A stretch of DNA of 64,000 nt, from contig NZ_WING01000003.1 in assembly GCF_009793335.1 (NCBI RefSeq), forward strand, positions 806,001 through 870,000, written 5' to 3'. The stretch comes from Actinomadura sp. J1-007 (GTDB taxonomy: Bacteria > Actinomycetota > Actinomycetes > Streptosporangiales > Streptosporangiaceae). Under the pieces are notes generated by a model. It had not been told where the DNA came from, did not search any database, and was given only the letters and a program-made list of their open reading frames with translations. Positions 1 to 8,913 of this stretch are shown here, piece after piece (the first letter of the stretch is position 1; each line of letters begins with the position of its first letter). Made by a program: the position numbers and the translations under genes.

Positions 1-1113
1 GTCGTCGGCGATCCGCAGCACCGGCCCGTCCAGGCTGACGACCACCCGGCGGCCCGGCGGCAGGAACTTCACCGCGTTCTCCAACGCGATGTCGGCGATC
101 TGCGCCACGGCGCCGGGCACGGCGGGCCGCCGCGGCGAGTCCGGGAGGTCGAGCACGAGGTCCAGGCCCTTGGCCGTGTACGGCTCGCGCCATCCCTCCG
201 CGCGGGTGCGGAGCTCGGCGGCCACGTCGACGTCCTCGACCACCGGGCGGTGCTCGACGCGGGCGAGGCGCAGCAGGCCATCCACCAGCGTGACCAGCCG
301 TTCCAGCTCGGCGAGCGCCGCCTCGTTCCGGCCGTTCTCCACCTGCATGATCACGGTGCCGAGGGGGTTGCGCAGCTCGTGCGACGCGGCGTGGACGAAC
401 GTCCGCTGCCGTTCGAACGAGCCGGAGACCGCGTCGGCCATCGCGTTGAAGCGCTCCTCCAGCCGCCGCAGCTCGCCGGGCCCGGTGCGGGGGACGGCCC
501 GCACGTCGCGGCGTCCCCGCGCCATCGCCCGCGTGAGCTCGTCCAGCTCGGTCACCGGGCGCAGCACCCACCACGCGAGCCGCCGGGCGGCGAGCACCGC
601 GCAGCCGAGCCCGGCGAGCGCGCCGAGCGCGAGCGCGCCCCAGACGGCGGCGACGTCCGCGCGGGCCGCGCCGGCGGGCGACTCGACCAGCACCACGCCG
701 GTCACCTGCGCGTCCCGTCCGGCGGGCTCGGCGACCAGCACGGCGCGCGGCCCGAACGGGGTGACCTCGGGCAGGTCCTCGGTGGTGCGGCCGGACAGCG
801 CCAGCCGCACGGCGTCCCGGTCGTCGGCGGCCATGTCCCCCGCCGAGGCGACCAGGACGCCGTCCCGGTTGCGGACCCGCACCGCCGCGCCGTACAGGTC
901 GGCGTAGCGGCGGATCTCGTCGTTCAGCGTCGCCCGGTCGCCGTCCCGCGCGGCCTGGTCGGCCAGGTCGGCGAAGCGGGTGGCGTCGGCGCGCCGGTCG
1001 AGCAGCAGCCGCCCCGTCCGGTGCGAGGAGTAGTCCCGCGCGAGCGGGACGGCCAGCAGCGCGATCGCGAGGGCCATCAGCGTCGCGAACGTGAGGACCA
1101 GGCGGGACCTCAC
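1..1113 (-). CDS. Sensor histidine kinase, OmpR-type (3' end beyond window)
   Basis: Membrane sensor kinase that should phosphorylate the response regulator encoded just upstream. Read from a GTG at 1113, it starts with a hydrophobic helix (LVLTFATLMALAIALLAV). An extracytoplasmic loop of about 120 residues follows, then a second membrane helix, a HAMP segment (WVLRPVTELDEL) and the H-box ASHELRNP with the phospho-acceptor His. The ATPase N-box reads ALENAVKF. The window edge cuts the protein in the ATPase domain near IADD, leaving about 371 visible residues. The GTG overlaps the regulator's TGA (GTGA), so the pair is translationally coupled. The signal sensed cannot be told from sequence. 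Confidence 0.93.
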   Translation of the reverse strand, partial: MRSRLVLTFATLMALAIALLAVPLARDYSSHRTGRLLLDRRADATRFADLADQAARDGDRATLNDEIRRYADLYGAAVRVRNRDGVLVASAGDMAADDRDAVRLALSGRTTEDLPEVTPFGPRAVLVAEPAGRDAQVTGVVLVESPAGAARADVAAVWGALALGALAGLGCAVLAARRLAWWVLRPVTELDELTRAMARGRRDVRAVPRTGPGELRRLEERFNAMADAVSGSFERQRTFVHAASHELRNPLGTVIMQVENGRNEAALAELERLVTLVDGLLRLARVEHRPVVEDVDVAAELRTRAEGWREPYTAKGLDLVLDLPDSPRRPAVPGAVAQIADIALENAVKFLPPGRRVVVSLDGPVLRIADD

Positions 1114-1769
1114 CCGCCCAGCCGGTAACCGACGCCGCGCAGCGTCACGATCAGGCCGGGGCGCCCGGTCTTGGAGCGCAGGTTGGCCACGTGCACGTTC
1201 AGCGAGCAGGACGAGGACGGCATCGTGTCGCGCCACAGGGTGCTGAGGAGCTTCTCCCGCGTGCACACGACGCCGGGGTCCTCGGCGAGCAGCGCGAGCA
1301 CGTCGAACTCGCGGTGGGTCAGCGCCGCCGGCGCGCCCGCGACGGTGACCCGCCGGGCGTCCAGGTCGACGCGGACGTCGCCGACCTCGACGACCGGGCA
1401 CCCGCCGCGCCTGGGCCGGCCGCCGCGCCGCATGACCGCGTCCATGCGGGCCAGCAGGACGTCGGTCCGGAAGGGCTTGACGAGGTAGTCGTCGGCGCCC
1501 GCCCGCAGCCCGCGCAGGACGAGGTGGTCCTCGCCGCTGCACGTCACCACGATCAGCGGGACGGACGAGACGCGCCGCAGCTCGGCCAAGGCGGTCAACC
1601 CGGGCCTGTCGGGCAGTCCGAGGTCGAGCAGCACGATGTCGGCGTGCCTGGCGAGGCGCAGGCCGTCGTCGGCGCGTCCCGCCCGGACGACCTTGTGCCG
1701 GTGGTCGGTCAGGGCCGACGCCAGGGCTTCGGCGAAGCGGTCGTCATCCTCGACGACGAGAACTCGCAT
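1110..1769 (-). CDS. OmpR/PhoB-family response regulator
   Basis: A 219-residue two-domain DNA-binding regulator, normal for the family. The receiver domain starts MRVLVVEDDD and has the phospho-Asp in IVLLDLGLPD, a Thr in VVTCSGED and the Lys in YLVKPF. The C-terminal winged helix carries LTHREFDVLALL and ends RGVGYRL, typical of OmpR/PhoB proteins. It is the first gene of a two-gene unit with the histidine kinase, whose GTG overlaps this stop. No target site could be assigned. Confidence 0.95.
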   Translation of the reverse strand: MRVLVVEDDDRFAEALASALTDHRHKVVRAGRADDGLRLARHADIVLLDLGLPDRPGLTALAELRRVSSVPLIVVTCSGEDHLVLRGLRAGADDYLVKPFRTDVLLARMDAVMRRGGRPRRGGCPVVEVGDVRVDLDARRVTVAGAPAALTHREFDVLALLAEDPGVVCTREKLLSTLWRDTMPSSSCSLNVHVANLRSKTGRPGLIVTLRGVGYRLGG

Positions 1770-1778
1770 GGCGCCAGC

Positions 1779-3095
1779 CTAAACTCGGACCGGTTCGGCG
1801 TCAGGGGCGTTCTCGTCCGGTGTGAGCGCCGCGTCGCGGGTCTCGTTCATGAACACGTAGACGGTGAGGGAGACGGCGGCGCAGGCCGCGACGTACCAGT
1901 AGAAGCCGGTCTCCAGTCCCGCCTTCTTGAACCACAGCGCGACGTACTCGGCGGTGCCGCCGAACAGCGCGTTGGAGATGGCGTACGGGAGGGCGACGCC
2001 GAGGGCCCGCACGTGCGTGGGGAACAGCTCGACCTTCACCACCGCGTTGATCGAGGTGTAGCCGGTGACGACGACGAGCCCGATCAGCGACAGCCCGAGG
2101 GCCGCGCCGAAGCCGCCCGCCGACGCGAGCGCCGTCATCAGCGGCACCGTGCTCAGCGTCGCGCCCGCGCCGAACGAGATCAGCAGCGGGCGGCGGCCGA
2201 TCACGTCCGACAGCGCCCCGGCGAGCGGCTGGAGCAGCATGAAGATGAACAGCACGCAGAAGCTCACCAGCGACGCGGTCGTCTTGGGGAGCCCCGCGGT
2301 GTTGGACAGGTACTTGGTGAGGTAGGTGGTGAAGGTGTAGTACGCCAGCGTCCCGCCCATGGTGAGCGCGATGACCAGCATGAACTGCCGCCGGTGGCGC
2401 AGCAGCTCGCGGAGCGTCCCGCGCTCGGCCGAGTTGCGCCGCAGGTCCGCGTCGTAGACCTCGGTCTCCAGCAGGTTCCGCCGCAGGTACAGCACCACCG
2501 CCGCGCCGAGGGCGCCGATGACGAATGGGATCCGCCAGCCGTAGGAGTGCAGGGCCTCACCCGACATCGTGTGCTGGAGCAGGATCTGGAGGCCGAGCCC
2601 GAGGAGCTGCCCCGCCGTCATCGAGACGTACTGGAAGCTGGAGGCGAAGCCGCGCCGGCCGGGCGGCGTCGCCTCGGTCAGGTACGTGGCGCTCGCCGCG
2701 TACTCGCCGCCGACCGACAGGCCCTGGAGCAGCCGCGCCGCGAGCAGCACCAGGGCGCCGAAGTAGCCGGCGACGTCGTAGGAGGGGGCGACGGCGATCA
2801 GCAGCGCGCTGCCGGACATCATCGACACCGTCAGCGTGAGCGCCGCCTTGCGGCCCCGCCGGTCGGCGAACCGGCCGAGCAGCCAGCCGCCGACCGGCCG
2901 CATGAAGAAGCCCACCGCGAAGATGCCGGCGGTGTTGAGCAGCTGCGCCGTCGCGTCGCCCTTGGGGAAGAACGAGCCCGCGAAGTACACCGCGAAACTC
3001 GCGTAGACGAACCAGTCATACCATTCGATCAGATTGCCGATCGAACCGCCGATGATCGCTTTCCAGGGCGTCCGCCCCGGTTTCCGAGCCGCCAT
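1779..3095 (-). CDS. MHS-family MFS transporter, KgtP-like
   Basis: A 438-residue, 12-helix major facilitator of the metabolite:H+ symporter family, predicted to import an organic acid by proton symport. The N-terminal signature GNLIEWYDWFVY, the loop GRFADRRGRK, the segment LLQGLSVGGEYA and the repeat loop ALSDVIGRRP are family hallmarks. The overall sequence resembles alpha-ketoglutarate permease KgtP as I remember it. The true substrate could be another dicarboxylate, shikimate or betaine. It lies 9 bp from the response regulator on the same strand, upstream of it, so the two-component genes may be co-transcribed with it and may control this uptake (inference). Confidence 0.9.
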   Translation of the reverse strand: MAARKPGRTPWKAIIGGSIGNLIEWYDWFVYASFAVYFAGSFFPKGDATAQLLNTAGIFAVGFFMRPVGGWLLGRFADRRGRKAALTLTVSMMSGSALLIAVAPSYDVAGYFGALVLLAARLLQGLSVGGEYAASATYLTEATPPGRRGFASSFQYVSMTAGQLLGLGLQILLQHTMSGEALHSYGWRIPFVIGALGAAVVLYLRRNLLETEVYDADLRRNSAERGTLRELLRHRRQFMLVIALTMGGTLAYYTFTTYLTKYLSNTAGLPKTTASLVSFCVLFIFMLLQPLAGALSDVIGRRPLLISFGAGATLSTVPLMTALASAGGFGAALGLSLIGLVVVTGYTSINAVVKVELFPTHVRALGVALPYAISNALFGGTAEYVALWFKKAGLETGFYWYVAACAAVSLTVYVFMNETRDAALTPDENAPDAEPVRV

Positions 3096-3242
3096 CGTCC
3101 TGCCTCCCGCCTGGAGCCGTTGCCGGTGAGCGTCCCCCGGGAGGCGGCGGGAGCGAAGCGAACCGCCGGTTATCTAATCGGCCCTTAACGTTGCGGCGAA
3201 CGTTGGGCGGATTTCAGCGGATCTCGGCTTCCGGACGCGAAG

Positions 3243-3271
3243 CGGCCCGGCCGCTCTGGGCGGCCGGGCCG
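3243..3271 (-). terminator. GC-rich hairpin after sugar ABC operon
   Basis: Perfect 12-bp stem, CGGCCCGGCCGC paired with GCGGCCGGGCCG, with a 5-base loop. It lies 50 bp past the end of the MalG-like permease gene. There is no T-run, which is usual for actinobacterial terminators. Confidence 0.6.
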
Positions 3272-3320
3272 GGCACGGGTCGTCGGGCCCAGCGTTCGGG
3301 ACGCTCCGCCCTCCGCCCGC

Positions 3321-4160
3321 TCAGCCCTTCAGCCCGCTGAACGACATCGTCGCGACGAAGTGCCGCTGCGCGAACAGGAACGCGACGAGCAGCGGCGCGG
3401 TGGCGAGGGTGTTGCCCGCCATCAGCGACGACCACTCGGTGTGCCGGGTGCCCGAGAACGTCGACAGCCCCATCTGGAGGGTGAACTGGTTCTCGGAGTT
3501 GATCGCGATCAGCGGCCAGATCAGGTCGTTCCAGGAGCCGAGCAGCGTGAAGACCACGAGGGTCGCGACCGCGGGGCGCGCGAGCGGCAGCACGATGCGG
3601 AAGAACACGCCGAGCCGCCCGCAGCCGTCGATCCGCGCGGCCTCCTCCAGCTCCGGCGGCACCGACAGGAAGAACTGCCGCATCAGGAAGATGCCGAAGG
3701 CGCTGGCCAGCCAGGGCACGAACGCGGCGCCGAGGGTGTCGATGAGGCCCATCATCCGGAACATCAGGAACGTGGGGATCATCAGGAGCTGCACCGGGAT
3801 CATGATGGTGACCATCACGGCGAGGAAGCCGAGCCGGCTGCCCGCGAACCTCAGCCGGGCGAACCCGTACCCCGCCAGCGAGCAGAGCACCACGTGGGAC
3901 GCCACGGCCACCGCCGCGACGATCACCGTGTTCAGGAACCAGCGCGGGTAGTCGTTCTCGGTGAGCACCTTGCGGTAGCCGCCGAGCGTCGCGTGGTCGG
4001 GCCACAGCCGGGGCGGCAGCCGGTTGATGTCCGCGTCGGGCATCAGCGAGGTCAGCAGCATCCACACCAGCGGCGCCGCGAACAGCAGCGCCACGGGCAG
4101 CAGGAACAGGTGCAGCAGCCGGCGCCGGTCCCGGCCCGCGCCCGCCGTCGCGCCGCTCAC
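3321..4160 (-). CDS. Carbohydrate ABC transporter permease, MalG-type (CUT1)
   Basis: A 279-residue inner-membrane permease with six predicted helices, second membrane subunit of a sugar importer. The binding-protein-dependent transport signature is seen as EEAARIDGCGRLGVFFRIVLP around residue 190, the contact site for the ATPase. The N-terminal helix LFLLPVALLFAAPLVWMLL and the C-terminal MSFSGLKG ending are typical of MalG relatives. The start is a GTG at 4160, overlapping the TGA that should end the preceding permease. It is the last gene of the binding protein / permease / permease operon. Confidence 0.93.
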   Translation of the reverse strand: MSGATAGAGRDRRRLLHLFLLPVALLFAAPLVWMLLTSLMPDADINRLPPRLWPDHATLGGYRKVLTENDYPRWFLNTVIVAAVAVASHVVLCSLAGYGFARLRFAGSRLGFLAVMVTIMIPVQLLMIPTFLMFRMMGLIDTLGAAFVPWLASAFGIFLMRQFFLSVPPELEEAARIDGCGRLGVFFRIVLPLARPAVATLVVFTLLGSWNDLIWPLIAINSENQFTLQMGLSTFSGTRHTEWSSLMAGNTLATAPLLVAFLFAQRHFVATMSFSGLKG

Positions 4161-5102
4161 GCGCCGGCCCCCGCCCGTTCCCGCTCCCGCGCCGCAGCAT
4201 CAGGGCGGAGACCACCAGGGTGACGAGGAAGAGCACGTAGGCCACGGCCGCTCCGTATCCGGCGTCGAACTGCTTGAACGCCTGGTCGTAGAGGTAGTAG
4301 ACGATCACCGAGGTGGAGTCCAGGGGCTGCCCCTTGGTGGTGGTGAAGACGAGGTCGAAGAGCTGGAGCGCGGTGATCATCTGCCAGATCACGACGAACG
4401 TGGTGGCGGGCCGCAGCTGCGGCAGCGTCACGTTCCTGAACGCCTGCCACGGGTTGGCGCCGTCCACGAGCGCCGCCTCCTTGAGCTCGCCCGGCACGTC
4501 CTGGAGGGCGGCGAGGTAGATCACGACGGGCAGCCCGATCGACCACCACAGCGAGACCGCGACCAGCACGTACAGGGCCTGGTCGGGGTCCTGGAGGAAG
4601 CCCTGGACCGGCAGGCCGAGGCCGCGTATCCCGCTGTTGACGATGCCGAACTCGGGGTCCAGCACGAAGTTGGACAGGATGCCGACGGCCGCGGCGGAGG
4701 TGACGTACGGGATGAAGATGCAGGTCCGGTAGAAGCCGATGAACCGGATGCGCTGGTTGAGCGCCACCGCGAGGGGAAGCCCGACCAGGACGGACCCGGG
4801 GACGTACAGCAGGCTGTAGACCAGCGTGTGCCAGGCCGCGTCGCGCAGCGCCGGGTCGTGGACCATGTCGCGGTAGTTGGCGAGCCCGACGAACTCGCCC
4901 GAGGTGGCGAGGTCGCTGTCGCGCAGCGACAGCCAGAGCGCCCAGACCGCCGGGAAGAGGGACAGCCCGACGACGATGAGGGTGGCGGGTCCGACGAAGC
5001 CCCAGCCGACGAGGTGCGGGGCGATCCGCCGGCGCATCGACCCGGCGCGCCGTTCCGCGCGGGGGGTGCTCGCGGCGCGGGCGGAGCGGTGCTCACGGTC
5101 AT
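4157..5102 (-). CDS. Carbohydrate ABC transporter permease, MalF-type (frameshifted)
   Basis: First membrane subunit of the sugar importer. The core from 5037 (MRRRIAPHLVGWGF) carries six hydrophobic helices and the EAA loop KEAALVDGANPWQAFRNVTLP. The frame then runs past the expected end into a meaningless 300-residue tail antiparallel in sense to MalG codons. One added base near 4187-4194 gives a natural end (RERERAGAGA) at the TGA overlapping the MalG GTG. A likely original start is ATG 5102 (MTVSTAPPAPR), 1 base after the binding-protein stop. Reaching the core from it also needs one added base, near 5071-5090. With both repairs the protein is 315 residues, the family's usual length. The fallback start is ATG 5037. 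Confidence 0.85.
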
Positions 5103-5103
5103 G

Positions 5104-6393
5104 TCACTTGTCCTTGGCGAGCAGATCATCGGTGCGGTCGGCCGCGTCGCCGAGCGTCTTGGCCGCGGGGTCGCCGCCGATGAGGGACCTGGTGATGGCG
5201 TTGCCGACCGCCTCGGAGAACTTGGAGTACACGGGGGTGGTCGGCCGGGCCTGCTTGGCGTTGGCGAGGTTGGCGACGAACTCGGCCGCGCCGGGGAAGT
5301 CCTTCACGTACGTGCGGTAGGCGGGCAGGCCCATGGTGGCCTTGCGCAGCGGCATGTTGCCGACCGCGAGCGACCAGCGGGCGTCCTGCTCGGGCCGCGA
5401 CAGCCAGGTCGCGAAGTCGACGACCGCCTTGCGGCGGCGCGACCCGTTGTCGAACATCACCCAGTAGTCGGGGCCCGAGATCGTCTGGTGGTCGCCGTTG
5501 TAGCCGGGGAGCCCGGTCACGCCGTAGTCGACGTGGTGCGCGCGGATGTCCAGCAGGGCGAACGGCCCGGTGACCACCATGGCCACCTTGCCGGACTGGA
5601 AGAGCGGGAGGAACTTCTCGCCGTTCTGGTCGAGGTAGACCGACTTGTCGTCGCGGGCCATCCCGCGCCACAGGTCGAGGGCGGCCACGGCCTGCGGGGT
5701 GTCGAACGCGGCCTTCTTCCCCGCGGGGTCGAGGATCTGCCCGCCCTGCTGCCACAGCATCGGCCAGTAGCGCCACACGGTGTCCTCGGCGCCGCTCACG
5801 GGGTAGGTGGTGCCGTAGACGTTCTTGCCGTGGTCGGTCAGCCTCTTGGCGGTCTCGCGGAAGTCCTGCCACGTCCAGTCGGACTTCGGGTACGGGACGC
5901 CCGCGGCGTCGAAGAGCTTCTTGTTGTAGACCACGCCGAGGTTGTCCACCACGGCGGGCAGGCCCACGACCTTGCCCTTGACCGTCGCGGCGGCGCGCTC
6001 GGACGGCCAGAAGTCGTTCCAGCCGAAGGCGGGGTCCCGGACGGTCTCCGCCAGGTCGACCACCTTGTGGCTGCGGGCCATGGACGCCGTCCACGACCCG
6101 TACATGTACGCCATGTCGGGGGCGTCCCCGCCGGCGAGCGCGGCCTGGACCTTCTGCAGCATGTTGTCGACGTTGCTGGTGCCGAGCTGCGGAACGATCT
6201 CGACGCCCGGATGCGTCCGGGTGTACTCGGCGGCGAGCTGCTTGAGCGGCTTGTCGTACGGCGCGGCCTGCCCGTGCCACCAGGTCAGCTTGACCTTGCC
6301 GCCGTCCGAGCCGCCACCGCCGCACGCGGCGGCCGTCAGGGTGAGCAGCGCCGCCGCCGCCAGCGCGGCCGCGCCGCGCAGTCTGTTGGCCAT
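5104..6393 (-). CDS. Sugar ABC transporter substrate-binding lipoprotein
   Basis: Extracellular solute-binding protein of the family 1 (MalE/UgpB-like) group, 429 residues. The signal peptide ends in a lipobox (LTAAAC followed by Gly residues), so the mature protein is a lipid-anchored receptor. The mature part starts KVKLTWWHG and contains typical blocks such as FWPSERAA, GVVYNKKLFDAAGVPYP and WTWQDFRETAKRL. ATG 6393 is preceded by GGGAGGG, which decides the start; the frame stays open far upstream. It is first in the operon with the two permeases. The sugar is unknown; the flanking GH4 enzyme suggests an alpha-galactoside or similar glycoside. Confidence 0.93.
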   Translation of the reverse strand: MANRLRGAAALAAAALLTLTAAACGGGGSDGGKVKLTWWHGQAAPYDKPLKQLAAEYTRTHPGVEIVPQLGTSNVDNMLQKVQAALAGGDAPDMAYMYGSWTASMARSHKVVDLAETVRDPAFGWNDFWPSERAAATVKGKVVGLPAVVDNLGVVYNKKLFDAAGVPYPKSDWTWQDFRETAKRLTDHGKNVYGTTYPVSGAEDTVWRYWPMLWQQGGQILDPAGKKAAFDTPQAVAALDLWRGMARDDKSVYLDQNGEKFLPLFQSGKVAMVVTGPFALLDIRAHHVDYGVTGLPGYNGDHQTISGPDYWVMFDNGSRRRKAVVDFATWLSRPEQDARWSLAVGNMPLRKATMGLPAYRTYVKDFPGAAEFVANLANAKQARPTTPVYSKFSEAVGNAITRSLIGGDPAAKTLGDAADRTDDLLAKDK

Positions 6394-6431
6394 CGGCCCT
6401 CCCGAGTGATTCGTGTGGTCTGAGACTCTAT

Positions 6432-6470
6432 GCTTGTTTCTGCTCGAAATAGAAGTAGAACAAGCAGAAA
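6432..6470. promoter_or_regulatory. Nested inverted repeats, probable operator of divergent sugar genes
   Basis: Two overlapping perfect inverted repeats lie between the divergent binding-protein and amidohydrolase genes. GCTTGTT (6432-6438) pairs with AACAAGC (6459-6465). TTTCTGCT (6437-6444) pairs with AGCAGAAA (6463-6470). The region is AT-rich for this genome and lies about 40 bp from one start and 25 bp from the other. A LacI-, DeoR- or GntR-type sugar regulator is likely; none is encoded in the window. Confidence 0.6.
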
Positions 6471-6492
6471 ACATCACGGATATGGGGACCAG

Positions 6493-7544
6493 ATGCCCGA
6501 TGTCACCGATCTGCGGCTGCGCGACTTCGCCCCCCGGCCGAGCGCGCGGCTGCCGGAGAACCGCGTCGAACGGCCCCGGCACCGCTGCGTCGACGCGCAC
6601 AACCACCTCGGCCGCTGGCTCGCCGAGGACGGAAAGTGGATGGTCCCGGACGTGTCGGGGCTGCTCGCGCTGATGGACGGGCACGACGTGCGCTCCATCG
6701 TGAACCTGGACGGGATGTGGGGCGAGGAGCTGGCGGCCAACCTCGACCGGTACGACCGCGCCCACCCCGGCCGCTTCCTCACATTCTGCCAGCTCGACTG
6801 GAACCTGCTGCGCGAACGCGACGGGATCGAGCGTCTGGTGCGAAGTCTTGAGCACTCCCGGATGCTCGGCGCCCGCGGCCTGAAGGTCTGGAAGACCCTC
6901 GGACTGCACTACACCGGCCCGGACGGGCGGCTGGTCCTGCCCGACGACCCGCGCCTCGGCCCGGTCTTCGCGGCGGCCGGGGAGCTCGGCCTCCCGGTGC
7001 TGATCCACACCGCCGACCCGGTGGCGTTCTTCGCGCCGCTCGACCGGCACAACGAGCGGCTGGAGGAGCTGCTGTCCCAGCCCGACTGGCACTTCGGCCG
7101 CCCCGGGCTGCCGACGTTCGACCGCCTCATGGACGCGCTGGAGGGGCTCGTGGCGGCCCACCCGGGCACCACGTTCATCGGCGCGCACGTGGGCTGCAAC
7201 GCCGAGGACCTCGGCTGGGTCGGCCGGATGCTGGACGAGCACGCCAACTTCCACGTCGACATCGCCGGACGGCTCGCCGAGCTGGGACGGCGTCCCCGCG
7301 AGACGGCGGCGCTGCTGACGCGCCATCGGGACCGGGTGCTGTTCGGCACCGACGCGTTCCCGGTCACGGCGTCGGCCTACCGCACGCACTTCCGCTTCCT
7401 GGAGACGGCCGACGAGCACTTCCCGTACGCCCCGAGGAGGAGGTGCCGCCGCAGGGCCGGTGGGCCGTCTCCGCCCTCGACCTCCCGGCGGACGTCCTGG
7501 AGAAGGTGTACTCCGAGAACGCCCGCCGCCTGCTCGGAGCGTGA
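6493..7544 (+). CDS. Amidohydrolase-2 family metal-dependent hydrolase (frameshifted near 3' end)
   Basis: TIM-barrel hydrolase of the amidohydrolase_2 type. The metal-binding DAHNHLG motif is at about residue 35, LIHTADP at the barrel centre, FIGAHVGCN follows, and FGTDAFP supplies the late Asp. Start ATG 6493 follows GGGGAC. The frame is lost in CCCC at 7430-7433. One added C gives YAPEEEVPPQGRW and an ending with VYSENARRLLGA at TGA 7542-7544, for 350 residues. Ending on 'NARRLLG' is typical of the family. It is divergent from the ABC operon and shares its operator, so it probably acts on the imported compound or its aglycone. Confidence 0.85.
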
Positions 7545-7552
7545 CACCGCTC

Positions 7553-7598
7553 GGCGGGGCGGCCCGCGCCGGATCCCTGGGCGCGGGCCGTCCCCGCC
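7553..7598. terminator. Strong bidirectional hairpin
   Basis: An 18-bp stem (7553-7570 with 7580-7598, one bulged T) and a 9-base loop sit between the convergent amidohydrolase and GH4 genes. It begins 8 bp after one stop and ends 10 bp from the other. Confidence 0.75.
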
Positions 7599-7608
7599 GG
7601 GCGGGGGC

Positions 7609-8913
7609 TCAGCGGAGGCCGGTGGCGCGGAGCGGCTCGGGGAGCAGGTCGCCGTGCGCCTTGACCATGTCGTCGCACAGCCGCCAGATCTCGTCCAGGG
7701 TGAGCGTCGCGGCGGCGTTCGGGTCGGCCATGACCGCGTGCCGGATGTGGTCCGGGCGGCCCTCCATCGCGGCGCGGACGGTCAGCTCCCCCACGTTGAC
7801 GAACGAGCGGTTGAGCGCGGCGCACTGGACCGGGAGGTCCCCCACCGCGGTCGGCTGCACGCCCTGCGCGTCCACCAGGCACGGCACCTCCACCGCGCAG
7901 CCCTGGGGCAGGTTGCCGATCAGGCCGTGGTTCATCACGTTGCCGTAGACGACCCGCGGCGTGCCGGTGACCATGCTGTGGATGATCTGCGGCGCGTACT
8001 CCATGCTCCCCTCGACGGGGATGGGACGGCCCGCGGCCAGGTTGTCCCGCGTGGTCGCGTACTCGCTCAGGTTCTCCTCGCTGACCTTGATGTACTCCCC
8101 GACGGGGACGCGCAGCCTGCGCAGCTCCTCGTCGTGCCGCATGAACCACGGCACGTACTCGGCGGAGTGCTCGCTCGTCTCGGTCGGGTAGTAGCCGAGC
8201 CGCCGGTACATCTCGACCCGCACCCTGCGGCGCAGCTCGGGGTCGCGCTCGATCGCCTCGTCCAGCCGCGGGTACAGGTCCGCCCCGTCGTGCTCCAGCC
8301 GCAGCACCCACGCCTGATGGTTGACGCCCGCCGCGGTGTAGGAGACCTCCTCGTGCGGGACGCCGACGAGGTCGGCGAGGCCCCGGGTCGTCCAGTACAC
8401 CGAGTGGCAGAGGCCGACGACGTTGCGGACGGGCGTGGCCGCCGAGAGGTACCAGACGTTCATGGCCATCGGGTTGGTGTAGTTCAGCAGCCAGGCGTCC
8501 GGGCAGACCTCCGCCATGTCGGCGGCGATGCCGTCCAGCACGGGGAACGTGCGCAGCGCCCGGAACACGCCGCCGACCCCGATCGTGTCGGCGATGGTCT
8601 GCCGCAGCCCGTACCTGGCCGGGATCTCGAAGTCGGTGAGCGTCGAGGCGTGCCCGCCGACCTGGATCATGTTGATCACGAAGTCGGCGCCCTCCAGCGC
8701 CGCCCGCCGGTCCGGGTGCGCGGAGATCCGGGGCCGGGCGGACCGGGACTCGGCGATCCGCGCGGCGGCCGCCGCGGCGACCTCCAGCCGCTCGGGGTCG
8801 ATGTCGTGCAGCGCGATCTCGGCGTCCGCGAGCTCGGGGAAGCCCAGCAGGTCGGCGAGCAGCGCCTGGGTGAACACCACGCTCCCGGCACCGACAAAAA
8901 CGATCTTGGTCAT
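7609..8913 (-). CDS. Glycoside hydrolase family 4 (alpha-galactosidase/6-phospho-glycosidase type)
   Basis: A 434-residue GH4 enzyme. GH4 enzymes use NAD+ and Mn2+ and cleave glycosides by an oxidation-elimination route. The Rossmann start is KIVFVGAGSVVFT. LLNYTNPMAM is the GH4 substrate block, GLCHS gives the metal-binding Cys/His pair, and AGVNHQAW the second metal His. IQVGG in the segment NMIQVGGHAS is typical of MelA-like alpha-galactosidases. Its ATG overlaps the PfkB stop (ATGA), so kinase and glycosidase are coupled. The lack of a PTS system here favours unphosphorylated substrates taken in by the ABC importer. Confidence 0.93.
   Translation of the reverse strand: MTKIVFVGAGSVVFTQALLADLLGFPELADAEIALHDIDPERLEVAAAAAARIAESRSARPRISAHPDRRAALEGADFVINMIQVGGHASTLTDFEIPARYGLRQTIADTIGVGGVFRALRTFPVLDGIAADMAEVCPDAWLLNYTNPMAMNVWYLSAATPVRNVVGLCHSVYWTTRGLADLVGVPHEEVSYTAAGVNHQAWVLRLEHDGADLYPRLDEAIERDPELRRRVRVEMYRRLGYYPTETSEHSAEYVPWFMRHDEELRRLRVPVGEYIKVSEENLSEYATTRDNLAAGRPIPVEGSMEYAPQIIHSMVTGTPRVVYGNVMNHGLIGNLPQGCAVEVPCLVDAQGVQPTAVGDLPVQCAALNRSFVNVGELTVRAAMEGRPDHIRHAVMADPNAAATLTLDEIWRLCDDMVKAHGDLLPEPLRATGLR

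Noticed and set aside
3214..5037. A 607-residue MalF-type fusion
   Set aside because: The last 300 residues are the MalG gene in another frame. A one-base loss near 4190 explains it better than a real fusion.
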